Under the pieces are notes generated by a model. It did not search any database. It had not been told where the DNA came from and saw only the letters and a list, made by a program, of their open reading frames with translations. This document shows, in pieces, positions 1 to 7,434 of a stretch of 17,733 nucleotides of DNA (its first letter is position 1; each line of letters begins with the position of its first letter). A program made the translations under genes and the position numbers. This stretch comes from Caldilineaceae bacterium (lineage in GTDB: Bacteria > Chloroflexota > Anaerolineae > Caldilineales > Caldilineaceae): contig JAPPKT010000632.1 in NCBI GenBank assembly GCA_028819675.1, positions 1 to 17,733 of the forward strand. Reading direction: 5' to 3'.

Positions 1-323
1 ACGCCCCCTCTCCTACAACACGCCTCATCGAACCGGGTGTCGATATTGGTGACCGGTGCCTACTTGAAGGTGTCCAGCCAGACCACGTCCCGCCTGTCCC
101 ATCAGATCCCCGCAGGTGCCGGCCCTGTGCCTGCCCTCGCACCCGCCCCAACTGGCGGACCCCACCGTACGGCCAGGCCTGGCGCCTGCACTGCGTCTCG
201 CCCAAAGACGTTAAACCATTCCTGCCACCGCTGTCATGATTCCCCACCAGACTGTTCCCTCCCAAAACCTATGATGCATCCAGATTTCACCCCTACGCAC
301 GCCGGTCGTCCCGTGAAGCTCGG
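1..323. other. Left-edge stretch with no recognised gene
   Basis: I see no convincing gene here. A 96-codon open frame at 37-327 has a low-complexity Pro/Ala/Arg-rich translation typical of a non-coding frame in GC-rich DNA, and no ribosome binding site precedes it. No tRNA-like cloverleaf or obvious mobile-element end was found. It could hold the degraded end of a neighbouring gene that lies off the window. Confidence 0.5.
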
Positions 324-352
324 TTGACGAGGGGCGACTCACCTCCTATACT
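324..352 (+). promoter_or_regulatory. Predicted sigma70-type promoter for the first hydroxyacid dehydrogenase
   Basis: A TTGACG -35 box (324-329) and a TATACT -10 box (347-352) are separated by exactly 17 bases, and each box matches consensus at five of six positions. Transcription would start near 359, leaving a leader of about 130 bases before the gene at 492. A dyad GACTC (336-340) / GAGTC (355-359) straddles the -10 box and might be a repressor site, but short dyads of this kind arise by chance. Confidence 0.55.
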
Positions 353-491
353 TGGAGTCCGTCACCTCATCCGTTGAACATCAGTGGTACGGGTGCCCAT
401 AGAGTAGGCCCATACAACGATTGGAGACGAGGCTTCTTCTCCTTGCAGCCCTGCCCCTTTCACTCCTTTCAACACCCAGGAATCACGAACG

Positions 492-1457
492 ATGAAAACT
501 CTTTACCTGCGCGCGCCGGCCGGACTCGATGGCGCTTACCCCTATTTCGTCGAGGCAAACGAGGGCCGCTTCCCCTTCGAGGTATACGATCCCGACAGGT
601 CGACAGCTGAACAGTTTGAGGGCGTGTCCGTTGTCATAGACCCTGGCGGCGCAGTGGGCACGCGTGCTCTGATCGACGCAGGCCTGGCCGCGGGTGTGAA
701 GCTGTGGCATGTCACCACCAACGGCACCGATCATGTAGACGTAGCCTACTTTCTGGAAAAGGGGTTGCCGCTGGCCAATTCGCCCGGGCGGTTGAGCGCA
801 GTGCCTCTGGCCGAACACGTAATCATGCTGATCCTCTGCTTTGCCAAAGACCTCAAACACAATCGGGCCGATGGCTGGCAGCGGGCGATGGGGGAAGAGC
901 TGGCGGGCAAGAAGCTGGGGCTGATCGGCTTTGGCGCCAGCGCGCGCGAGGTGGCGCGGCGGGCGTGGCCGCTGGGCATGCGCATCATGGCGACCGACGT
1001 GGTGGCGTTCCCTCAGTCCGAGTTGGACGAGTTTCACGTCGAGTTTCTGGGCGGGCCGGAGCAGGTTGACCAAGTTCTGGCGGAGACTGATTATCTGTCG
1101 CTGCACGTCCATCTCAACGCGACGACCCGTCACATGATCGACCGGCGCGCCGTGGGGCTGATGAAGCCGTCCGCGGTTCTGCTCAACATTGCTCGCGGCG
1201 GACTGGTCGATGAGGCGGCCCTGGTCGAGGCGCTTCAGCAGGGCGGGATCAGGGGCGCCGGGCTGGACGTGTTTGAGGAGGAGCCGCTGCCGGCCGACCA
1301 CCCGCTGCTGCAGTTGGACAATGTTATACTCACGCCGCATTCATCGGGTCTTACGCCGGATACGCCCCGTAGGCGTATGGAGGCTGCGTTGGCGAACGTG
1401 GAACGCATCGCTAACGGGCTGCCGCCGGGCGATTTGGTTACGGCGTTGGTGCGGTGA
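492..1457 (+). CDS. D-2-hydroxyacid dehydrogenase, NAD(P)-binding
   Basis: Cytosolic oxidoreductase of the D-isomer-specific 2-hydroxyacid dehydrogenase family (phosphoglycerate / glyoxylate-hydroxypyruvate reductase type), predicted to interconvert a 2-oxoacid and its D-2-hydroxyacid with NAD(P)H. The 321-residue length is normal. The Rossmann motif GFGASA is at residues 146-151 (GxGxxA, third Gly replaced by Ala, as in many members). The catalytic triad is visible: Arg235 in NIARGG, Glu264 in the DVFEEEP signature, and His283 in LTPHSSG. Asp169, about 20 residues after the motif in MATDV, sits where many NAD-preferring enzymes carry an acid; this is a weak hint for NAD. The ATG at 492 has AGGA at 478-481. 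It stands alone, behind a good promoter and convergent to the LRR gene, so its substrate is not indicated by neighbours. The exact substrate cannot be assigned. Confidence 0.92.
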   Translation: MKTLYLRAPAGLDGAYPYFVEANEGRFPFEVYDPDRSTAEQFEGVSVVIDPGGAVGTRALIDAGLAAGVKLWHVTTNGTDHVDVAYFLEKGLPLANSPGRLSAVPLAEHVIMLILCFAKDLKHNRADGWQRAMGEELAGKKLGLIGFGASAREVARRAWPLGMRIMATDVVAFPQSELDEFHVEFLGGPEQVDQVLAETDYLSLHVHLNATTRHMIDRRAVGLMKPSAVLLNIARGGLVDEAALVEALQQGGIRGAGLDVFEEEPLPADHPLLQLDNVILTPHSSGLTPDTPRRRMEAALANVERIANGLPPGDLVTALVR

Positions 1458-1785
1458 CTCTGGAGCACAGTGATTCGTTGCAGAGTGTCTTTCACCTTCA
1501 GGCGCCGCGCCTAGGGCGGCGCGCTGGCGGCCTGACGCCTCTGATGCGACTGCTGCTACTCGCCCTCACTTCTTGACGTACCCTTGAAACTACATCACTG
1601 TGGATGTTCGGACATACCCTATGGCGGTTGCCGCTTCCGTGACAACTTGAACCAATCCTGTTCCGGACAACAGTGTATTCCAGACCGTTAGCTCAGCAGT
1701 GCCCATCAGTTTCCGGGACGGCCCCGCGCGTGTGGCCTGAAACTACCTGCAGGAATGGGGTCACTCCTTACTCCTCTCATCAAGG
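1458..1785. other. Convergent intergenic region between dehydrogenase and LRR gene
   Basis: These 328 bases separate two genes that point towards each other. No gene is seen. A GC-rich hairpin near 1498-1535 is the only clear structure. I saw no stem followed by a T-run that would mark a standard intrinsic terminator for either gene. Confidence 0.6.
1498..1535. terminator. GC-rich hairpin just after the dehydrogenase; possible terminator without T-tract
   Basis: A perfect 7-bp stem, GCGCCGC (1502-1508) with GCGGCGC (1516-1522), closes a 7-base loop. An outer pairing TCAGGC (1498-1503) with GCCTGA (1530-1535) can form around it with a bulge, sharing two bases with the inner stem. It starts about 40 bases after the stop codon. 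No run of T follows, so it is not a textbook intrinsic terminator; it may act as a transcript-end stabiliser or a terminator of the T-less kind. Confidence 0.3.
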
Positions 1786-4700
1786 TCAGGGCTTGCAGTA
1801 CTCGGGCACGTAGGCGCCCTCGCCAAAGGTTTCGGCGATCAGCCTAGCGATCTCCGGGTCGTAATCCTCCAGCTTCTTTCCTCGCGTTTCCTCAGGCCGA
1901 AATGTGTATTCGCGGAACCAGTATGCGACCGTTTCCGCCCAGTACTCACGGGCATTCGTTGCCGCGTACGCGCTCCGCCACAGTCCGGCGTCCAATGCGG
2001 CGTTATAGAGGGCGGTGACCCGGGCCTTGAACTCCTGCCCGTCGAGTTGGTCCTCAAGCGCGAACTGAATTATGTGCGCGAATTCGTGGATCAAAATGTA
2101 ACAGGTCCTATCGTCTTCCGGCGTGACCGCCGCCCATCCTGTGGCAGTCGGAATGGCTATTCCGTGGTAGTTCCTTCTGTGATTCCAGAGTTCCGGCAGT
2201 TGGACAATGTACTCGTCCAGCTCATTCGGCTTGAAGATGACGATCCGAAGACGGTTGGCGGACAGCTCTTCGAAGAAGGCGGGTCTGCCGGAGAAGATCG
2301 CGGTAACGACCTCGCGCACCTGGTCCAACTTTCCGTCCGAGACCTCGCTGGGCGCGACAACGACCACGCCAGCAACCTTCAGATATTTCTGATAGAAGAG
2401 ATCAAGGCCTAGAGACGCGGGCGGCGGCGGATACCGCTGCGTCACCACGATTGCCTGCCCCCGTGCCGACCAGGGCCCGCGCATGCCGGCGGCGTCGCGG
2501 GCGCGGGCTTGGTAGTAGTAGTTGCGGCCGTCGGTAAGGACGGAATGTGTGTAGGTCGTGTCGGTCAGGGCGTCGCCAAGCGGGTCCCAGCGGCGGTCGA
2601 GGCTGTCCCACACCCACAGATCGTAACTTGCCGCGTTCGGGACCGCCTCCCACGTGAGCGTGACCTGGCTGGCGCCGACAATCGCGGTCAGGTTGCGCGG
2701 CGCCTCCAAGGGCCTCGAAAAATCGGGCTCAGTGCATGCGGGCGGATTGAGACTCTTCAGTATGCCGTCCACGAAACTGTGCGGATGAGACAGGACTGCT
2801 CCTGCTGGCAGGCAGAGGCGGTTACCCCATAGGCGCAAAACCCTCAGGTTGACGAGTGCACTTAGGTCGGGGACCGGCCCGCTGAAATCGTTGTTGCTGA
2901 GGACTAATGATTCCAGGTTGATGAGGGTGTGCAAGTCGAGCAGCAGACCACTCAGTTCGTTACTACTAAGATTCAAGTATCTCAAACTGGTGAGATCGCT
3001 TAGGACCGGGGAAGGGCCGGTCAGTCCATTGTAAGAGAGATCCATGCCCCCTAAGCTGGTAAGGGCGCTCAGATCGGGGATTGGGCCGGTCAAGGCATTG
3101 TGAGAGAGGCGCAGTTCTTTCAGGTTGGTAAGAGCGCTCAAATCAGGGATCCGCCCGGTAAGCCGGTTGCTTCTGAACTGCAGAAAAGTCAGGTTGGAGA
3201 GTGCACCCAGATCCGGTATCGACCCGCTCAACCAGTTGAATCCCAAGTCAAGATGTGTTAGGTTGGGGAGTGCGCTCAGATCCGGTATCGACCCGCTCAA
3301 ATTGTTGTATCCCAGGTCAAGATGTGTCAGGTTGGGGAGTGCGCTCAGAGCCGGGATCGTTCCCTCCAACCCGTTATTTTGGAGGCGCAATTGCGTTACG
3401 CGTCCGTTGCTATTCGCAGTGACGCCGTACCAGAGATCGATGGGCTTATCCGTTAGCCAGTTGTTGTTGCGTTTCCAGTTGGCGCCGTCAGTTGCGTGGT
3501 AGAGCGCGATGAGTGCGCCCTTATCCGTGACTGCAGGAGTTGGTGTTGCTCCTGGTGTTGGAGTGGCTGTTGGCGCGGGGCCGCAGAACGGCATACCCAG
3601 TTTTTCCAGGTCACTGTTCCTTACGATGCGCAACTCAGCGGGAATACAGCCGCTAAAAGTATTGCCCGACAGGTAGAGAAAGTCTAGGGAATGGAGGTTG
3701 CCAAGCGTGGTCGGAATCGTGCCGGTTAACTGGTTGTCACGGAGGTTCAACTCTCCCAGGATTGGGTGGTTGCCAAGCGTGGACGGAATCGTGCCGGTCA
3801 ATTGGTTGTCGCGGAGGCTCAGAAGTGACAGGTGGGAAAGTGCGCTCAGATCCGGGATCGGTCCGGTCAAACGGTTGTGATCGAGGTAAACGGTTTGCAC
3901 TTTGGCGGGGAGTCTCAGATCCGAGATCTGCCCTGTCATCTGGGTGTCCCGGAGGTTTAGAGTTATCAGGTCAATGAGGGCGCTCACATCCGGAAGCGGC
4001 CCGGCCAGATTCCTGTTATGACTGAGGCTTAAACCAGTCAGTTTGACGAGTGCGCTGAGATCCGGGAACGGCCCGGTCAGATTTTCGTTATAGCCGAGAT
4101 CCAAAACAGTCAGTTCAACGAGTGCGCTGAGATCCGGGAACGGCCCGGTCAGATTTGGGTTACCGCCGAGGTTTAGAACAGTCAGATTAACGAGTGCACT
4201 GAGATCCGGGATCGGCCCGGTCAGATTTGTGTTATGACGGAGGTCCAAGACTGACAGGTTGATGAAGGCGTTCAGGTCTGGTAGCGGCCCTGTTAAATTG
4301 TTGTTTTCGAGTTCCAGAGCGTACACGCGTCCTGATAAGTCGGTAGTGACGCCGTACCAGGTAGACAGCGGACTGTCTGTCAGCCAATTTTCGTTGTGCG
4401 TCCAGTTGTCGCCGCCGGTTGACTCGTAGAGCGCGATGAGGGCGCCTCTCTCGGTTACGGAGGTCGGCGTGACCGTGGGCAATGGCGTGGCCGTTGCGGT
4501 AGCAGGAAGCGCGGTTGCAAAGGGATAGTCCAGCAGCCAGCCGCTCGTCTCCCCCGCCGCGTTCAGCGCACGGATGGAGTAATAGTAAGTCGTCCCGGCT
4601 GTAACCTCCGTGTGCGCGTAAGTTGTGCCGGTCAGGGCGCTACCCCCTATAGGCTGCCAGCCGGTTCCTGCGTTCCACCACGCCAGGAATTCGTAGCGCA

Positions 4701-5682
4701 CTGCGTTCGGCACCGTTTTCCAACTCAGGAGGACGCCGCTCTCTGTCGCCCGCGCCGTCAGTTGCGGTATGCCAGGTTCAGGCGCCGACGCGGTTGCGGT
4801 CGGCGTTGACGTAGGTGTCGGTGTGGACTTATTTTCAAGTGCTGATGTCGGTGTCTGTGTTGGAGTGGGTGTAGCTGCAAACGTTGATGTGGGCGTTGAG
4901 GTCGCGCCCCCTGTCGCCGCGAGCGCGGTTGCAAAGGGATAGTCCAGCAGCCAGCCGCTCGCCTCCCCCGCCGCGTTCAGCGCACGGATGGAGTAGAAGT
5001 AAGTCGTCCCGACCTTCACAACCGTGTGGGTGTAGGTCGTGCCGGTCAGGTTTTCGCCGCCCAGCGGCTGCCAGCCGGTCGCCGCGTCCCACCACGTCAA
5101 GAGCTCATAGCGCACCGCCTGAGGCACCGCTTTCCATGTCAGGATAACACCGCTCTCTGTCGCTTGAGCCGTCAGTTGCGGTATGGCAAGTACGGACGTC
5201 GACGCGGTTGCGGACGGCGTTGGCGTCGGACCCGGCGAGGGAGGCTGCGTGCTTGTTGGCGTCGCGGTCGCCAGCCTGGCCTCGGGCATAGTCGCCCTGG
5301 CGTACTCCGACCACGCGCTGGATGCGCCGCTTACGTCCACTGTTCGCACTGTATAATAGTAGGTCGTGCCGGCTGTCAGCCCTATATGCACGTACGAAGT
5401 GCCGGCCAGGTCACCTTCGTCTAACTGCTCCCAGCCATCGGCGCGGGTCCATGCCCACAACTCGTACCGCGCCGCGCCGGAGACGGCATTCCAACTGAGT
5501 TCAACCGTGTTCGCTCCCGCGAGGTTCGCGGTCAATATAGGCGCGTTCAGGGTTTGCCCGGTTTCACTCTGTGCGCGGGTGATATCGGTGTAGAAAAGGA
5601 TTGGAATGAGCACAAAAAGGAGGGCAGACGGAAAGAGGATGCTGCGGGCTTTCACGGCTGCTGTCTTTGCGCTGAGTTTCAC
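1786..5682 (-). CDS. Exported FN3/leucine-rich-repeat protein with C-terminal lethal-factor-like zinc protease domain
   Basis: Large (1298 aa) predicted secreted protein. Residues 1-37 are a signal peptide: basic N-terminus, hydrophobic core about 15-30, likely cut after TRA. In order: FN3 46-133; Thr/Pro linker; FN3 167-256; Thr/Pro linker; FN3 305-394; LRR block 411-700; short Thr/Pro linker; LRR block 718-986; FN3 991-1081; protease-like domain 1092-1298. Each LRR block opens with a bacterial LRR cap (ALIALY...NW...WYGV), then 23-24 residue repeats of the LTGPIPDLSAL type. The C-terminal domain has HEFAH at 1199-1203 and YAATNAREYWAE at 1239-1250. This fits the anthrax lethal factor layout (HExxH, then Tyr and Glu seven residues apart). 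Predicted zinc ligands are His1199, His1203 and Glu1246; Glu1200 and Tyr1239 would be catalytic. The start is GTG with a strong GGAGGT site. The role is inferred to be adhesion or recognition plus proteolysis outside the cell; the target is unknown. Confidence 0.88.
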   Translation of the reverse strand: MKLSAKTAAVKARSILFPSALLFVLIPILFYTDITRAQSETGQTLNAPILTANLAGANTVELSWNAVSGAARYELWAWTRADGWEQLDEGDLAGTSYVHIGLTAGTTYYYTVRTVDVSGASSAWSEYARATMPEARLATATPTSTQPPSPGPTPTPSATASTSVLAIPQLTAQATESGVILTWKAVPQAVRYELLTWWDAATGWQPLGGENLTGTTYTHTVVKVGTTYFYSIRALNAAGEASGWLLDYPFATALAATGGATSTPTSTFAATPTPTQTPTSALENKSTPTPTSTPTATASAPEPGIPQLTARATESGVLLSWKTVPNAVRYEFLAWWNAGTGWQPIGGSALTGTTYAHTEVTAGTTYYYSIRALNAAGETSGWLLDYPFATALPATATATPLPTVTPTSVTERGALIALYESTGGDNWTHNENWLTDSPLSTWYGVTTDLSGRVYALELENNNLTGPLPDLNAFINLSVLDLRHNTNLTGPIPDLSALVNLTVLNLGGNPNLTGPFPDLSALVELTVLDLGYNENLTGPFPDLSALVKLTGLSLSHNRNLAGPLPDVSALIDLITLNLRDTQMTGQISDLRLPAKVQTVYLDHNRLTGPIPDLSALSHLSLLSLRDNQLTGTIPSTLGNHPILGELNLRDNQLTGTIPTTLGNLHSLDFLYLSGNTFSGCIPAELRIVRNSDLEKLGMPFCGPAPTATPTPGATPTPAVTDKGALIALYHATDGANWKRNNNWLTDKPIDLWYGVTANSNGRVTQLRLQNNGLEGTIPALSALPNLTHLDLGYNNLSGSIPDLSALPNLTHLDLGFNWLSGSIPDLGALSNLTFLQFRSNRLTGRIPDLSALTNLKELRLSHNALTGPIPDLSALTSLGGMDLSYNGLTGPSPVLSDLTSLRYLNLSSNELSGLLLDLHTLINLESLVLSNNDFSGPVPDLSALVNLRVLRLWGNRLCLPAGAVLSHPHSFVDGILKSLNPPACTEPDFSRPLEAPRNLTAIVGASQVTLTWEAVPNAASYDLWVWDSLDRRWDPLGDALTDTTYTHSVLTDGRNYYYQARARDAAGMRGPWSARGQAIVVTQRYPPPPASLGLDLFYQKYLKVAGVVVVAPSEVSDGKLDQVREVVTAIFSGRPAFFEELSANRLRIVIFKPNELDEYIVQLPELWNHRRNYHGIAIPTATGWAAVTPEDDRTCYILIHEFAHIIQFALEDQLDGQEFKARVTALYNAALDAGLWRSAYAATNAREYWAETVAYWFREYTFRPEETRGKKLEDYDPEIARLIAETFGEGAYVPEYCKP
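1789..2409 (-). other. Domain: ATLF-like (lethal-factor-type) gluzincin metallopeptidase
   Basis: Residues 1092-1298 of the LRR protein. The stretch IHEFAHIIQ gives the zinc-binding helix (HExxH at nucleotides 2088-2074). About 40 residues later the sequence YAATNAREYWAE aligns without gaps to the lethal factor segment YGRTNEAEFFAE, which I recall as carrying Tyr728 and Glu735. Spacing from Tyr1239 to Glu1246 is the same seven residues. Family assignment is from recalled motif similarity, not a search. Confidence 0.72.
2725..3531 (-). repeat. Leucine-rich repeat block 2 (coding repeats, 69-base period)
   Basis: Residues 718-986. A cap (GALIALYHATDGANW) is followed by about eight LRR units of 23 residues with the pattern LxxLxLxxNxLxGxIPDLSAL. 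The repetition is visible in DNA: the segment starting at 3262 recurs at 3331, a 69-base step, nearly unchanged. Recent unit duplication or gene conversion is likely. Confidence 0.85.
3583..4452 (-). repeat. Leucine-rich repeat block 1 (coding repeats, 72-base period)
   Basis: Residues 411-700, again led by a cap (GALIALYESTGGDNW). Several units are 24 residues long, one more than in block 2. The DNA segment around 4047 recurs at 4119 and 4191, a 72-base step, nearly identical. Near 3697-3812 two further units share a long almost identical segment. The block ends with Cys679 and Cys700, which could form a closing disulfide. Confidence 0.85.
4501..5184 (-). repeat. Duplicated FN3 domain (414-base direct repeat offset)
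   Basis: FN3 domains 2 (nucleotides 4915-5184) and 3 (4501-4770) are direct copies set 414 bases (138 codons) apart. The core 4511-4596 matches 4925-5010 with about three mismatches by eye. The Thr/Pro linker between them differs much more. The first FN3 (5284-5547) and the fourth (2440-2712) are clearly more distant, so this is a recent internal duplication of one domain. Confidence 0.85.
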
Positions 5683-6428
5683 GGTGGCACCTCCATGAAT
5701 TCTTCAACGCCGGCCTCGTTCTTTGGGCCGGAGCGTAAAGCCTACATTAGAAAGAGTGTTCTTGTCGAACATCTGTGTGCAGCGGTTCTGAGGGCTGTGA
5801 TCAGTGGCCTGCAGCTGGCCGGCGGGCTGGCTGACGACCCTTCTGACCAGAGGTAGAATGCCGCCGAAAGCTGTCCTTGGTCTTTCTGACAGTCGCTGTT
5901 TTACCTATGGACAAATGCAGATCTGTTCGTTGAATGGCGTAACCGGTATTGGGCAGTTTTGCGGGGATCTGTATGGAAGGGCGGAAAAGGACTACGGGGA
6001 TCTCTTTGGGATCGCGAACAAGGACTGATTTCGGGCTGTTTTGGCGGCGGTGCGCGAAGTGGGATTCGTCCCCCCTCGCAAGGGCGTCCAAATACGGCCG
6101 ACCGCTAGGAAACTGTAGTCAGGGGAGTCTTCTGCTGGGTAGCAGCGTCTGGGAGACATTTCTTGGTGCCACAACTTCGGCGTTCGTCACCAGTTTGGGC
6201 GTCTCTTGAAGATTGTGTGAGGTCGAGAGCGGCGCTGGGAACGACTCTTGTGCGGTCGAAGTTCCGAGAATCGGACAGTAATTGTAGAATGGCACTTAAA
6301 TCTGGCGTATCGGGCTTGCCAGCGAGAGTCCGAGGCGCTGAGAGCCGCTGGCAGATGCGACCCGGAGGATGCAACTTGCGGCCTTCCCTGTTGATTCCAT
6401 TTCAACAATCGAGACTAACGGAGAGACT
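5683..6428. other. Long divergent intergenic region with no recognised gene
   Basis: These 746 bases lie between two genes that are transcribed away from each other. Short open frames exist on both strands, but none has a good ribosome binding site, a recognisable product or convincing composition. It must hold the promoters for the LRR gene and for the dehydrogenase-aldolase operon. The best candidate for the latter is weak (TTCCGA 6262-6267, 17 bases, TAGAAT 6285-6290). No intact insertion sequence or tRNA was found. Confidence 0.55.
5689..5694 (-). promoter_or_regulatory. Ribosome binding site that fixes the GTG start of the LRR protein
   Basis: On the minus strand the sequence reads GGAGGT, then six bases (GCCACC), then GTG. 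This is a near-perfect Shine-Dalgarno match at ideal spacing. It supports the GTG at 5682-5680, which places the signal peptide directly at the N-terminus. Confidence 0.8.
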
Positions 6429-7430
6429 ATGACGAAATTCAAAGTGGCCATGGTGCATATGGACCCGGAGGAACTGCCCGAATGGGTGCCAGAGACGATG
6501 GCGAGCCATGACATTGAGTTCGTGTTCCAGGAATGCGAGACGCAAGCGCAACTGGTGACCTGCGCCGAAGATGCCGACGTCGTGTGGATTTTCGGCGGCA
6601 GTCACATCGTGACCGCCGATAACGTAGCCGATCTGCAACGTTGCGGCGCATTGATCCGTACCGGCAGCGGCACTGATAACATTCCGATCGAGGCCGCGAC
6701 CGCGCACGGAATCATCGTCGCCAATACGCCCGAAGCCTTCAACGACGGCGTGTCGGACCACACGATCGGGCTGCTGCTGGCCGTCGTTCGTCAGATTGCC
6801 CTTCAGGACCGGAAGGTGCGCGCCGGTATCTGGGACCGCTACGCTGGCTTCCCGGGCTGGCATCTGCAGGGGCAGACGCTGGGGCTGATCGGTTTTGGGC
6901 ATATCGCCCGCCTGGTCACGCGCAAGCTGAGCGGGTTCGAAATGACGGTACTGGCGCACGACCCGTTCGTGAGCGCCGAACTGATGGCCGACCACGGCGT
7001 GCAAGCGGCATCAATGGAGGAGGTGCTGTCCGGTTCCGACTTTGTTTCGCTCCACTGCCCGCTGCTGGACACGACCCATAAACTGATTGGAGAACGCGAA
7101 CTGCGGCTGATGAAGCCCCGGGCGATCCTGGTCAACACCTCTCGCGGCCCGGTGGTGGACGAAGTGGCGCTCTTCCGGGCGCTCACAGAAGGCAGGATCG
7201 CGGCCGCAGGCCTTGATGTGCTGGAGCAGGAGCCGCCGGAATCGGACAACCCCCTGTTCAGCCTGGACAACGTGGTCCTTACACCGCACATCGCAGGCTA
7301 CTCCGATGAGTCGCTGGATAACAGCTGGCGGCTGTCGGTCGAGACCGTTCTGGATCTGGCGCAAGGGCGCTGGCCCCGTTCTTACGTCAACCCCGGCGTG
7401 AAGCCGCGCTGGCAGCTGCAAAGGAGATGA
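6429..7430 (+). CDS. D-2-hydroxyacid dehydrogenase (phosphoglycerate dehydrogenase-like)
   Basis: A second, clearly different member of the D-2-hydroxyacid dehydrogenase family, 333 residues. Visible signatures: GFGHIA at 155-160 (Rossmann GxGxxA), Asp178 near the end of the following strand (LAHDP), Arg239 in VNTSRG, Glu268 in LEQEP, and His287 in LTPHIAG. The segment RTGSGTDNIPIEAA (77-90) is the usual substrate-domain loop of phosphoglycerate-dehydrogenase-like enzymes. The start at 6429 is chosen because GGAGAG (6420-6425) precedes it and the protein begins with the expected first beta strand. An in-frame ATG at 6369 would add 20 unrelated residues and has its GGAGG touching the start codon. 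It is followed four bases later by an HpcH/HpaI-type aldolase, so it probably reduces or makes a 2-oxo/2-hydroxy acid in the same pathway. Substrate unknown. Confidence 0.92.
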   Translation: MTKFKVAMVHMDPEELPEWVPETMASHDIEFVFQECETQAQLVTCAEDADVVWIFGGSHIVTADNVADLQRCGALIRTGSGTDNIPIEAATAHGIIVANTPEAFNDGVSDHTIGLLLAVVRQIALQDRKVRAGIWDRYAGFPGWHLQGQTLGLIGFGHIARLVTRKLSGFEMTVLAHDPFVSAELMADHGVQAASMEEVLSGSDFVSLHCPLLDTTHKLIGERELRLMKPRAILVNTSRGPVVDEVALFRALTEGRIAAAGLDVLEQEPPESDNPLFSLDNVVLTPHIAGYSDESLDNSWRLSVETVLDLAQGRWPRSYVNPGVKPRWQLQRR

Positions 7431-7434
7431 GGGC

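Noticed and set aside
37..327. 96-codon open frame at the left edge
   Set aside because: No ribosome binding site and a Pro/Ala/Arg-rich product with no recognisable pattern.
483..1340. 285-codon open frame on the minus strand
   Set aside because: It lies antisense to the dehydrogenase at 492-1457, whose motifs are complete. The translation is rich in Arg, Gln and His and matches no family; it is a GC-driven mirror frame.
3190..4280. Regular repeats of 69-72 bases, considered as a CRISPR array
   Set aside because: The repeats stay in frame and translate into leucine-rich repeats; there are no unique spacers and no cas genes.
6262..6290. TTCCGA-17-TAGAAT as promoter of the dehydrogenase-aldolase operon
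   Set aside because: The -35 box matches only three of six consensus bases, so it is not distinguishable from chance in a 746-base gap.
6369..6428. Upstream in-frame ATG for the second dehydrogenase
   Set aside because: It would add 20 residues before the conserved first strand, and the GGAGG touches the start codon. The ATG at 6429 has a properly spaced GGAGAG.
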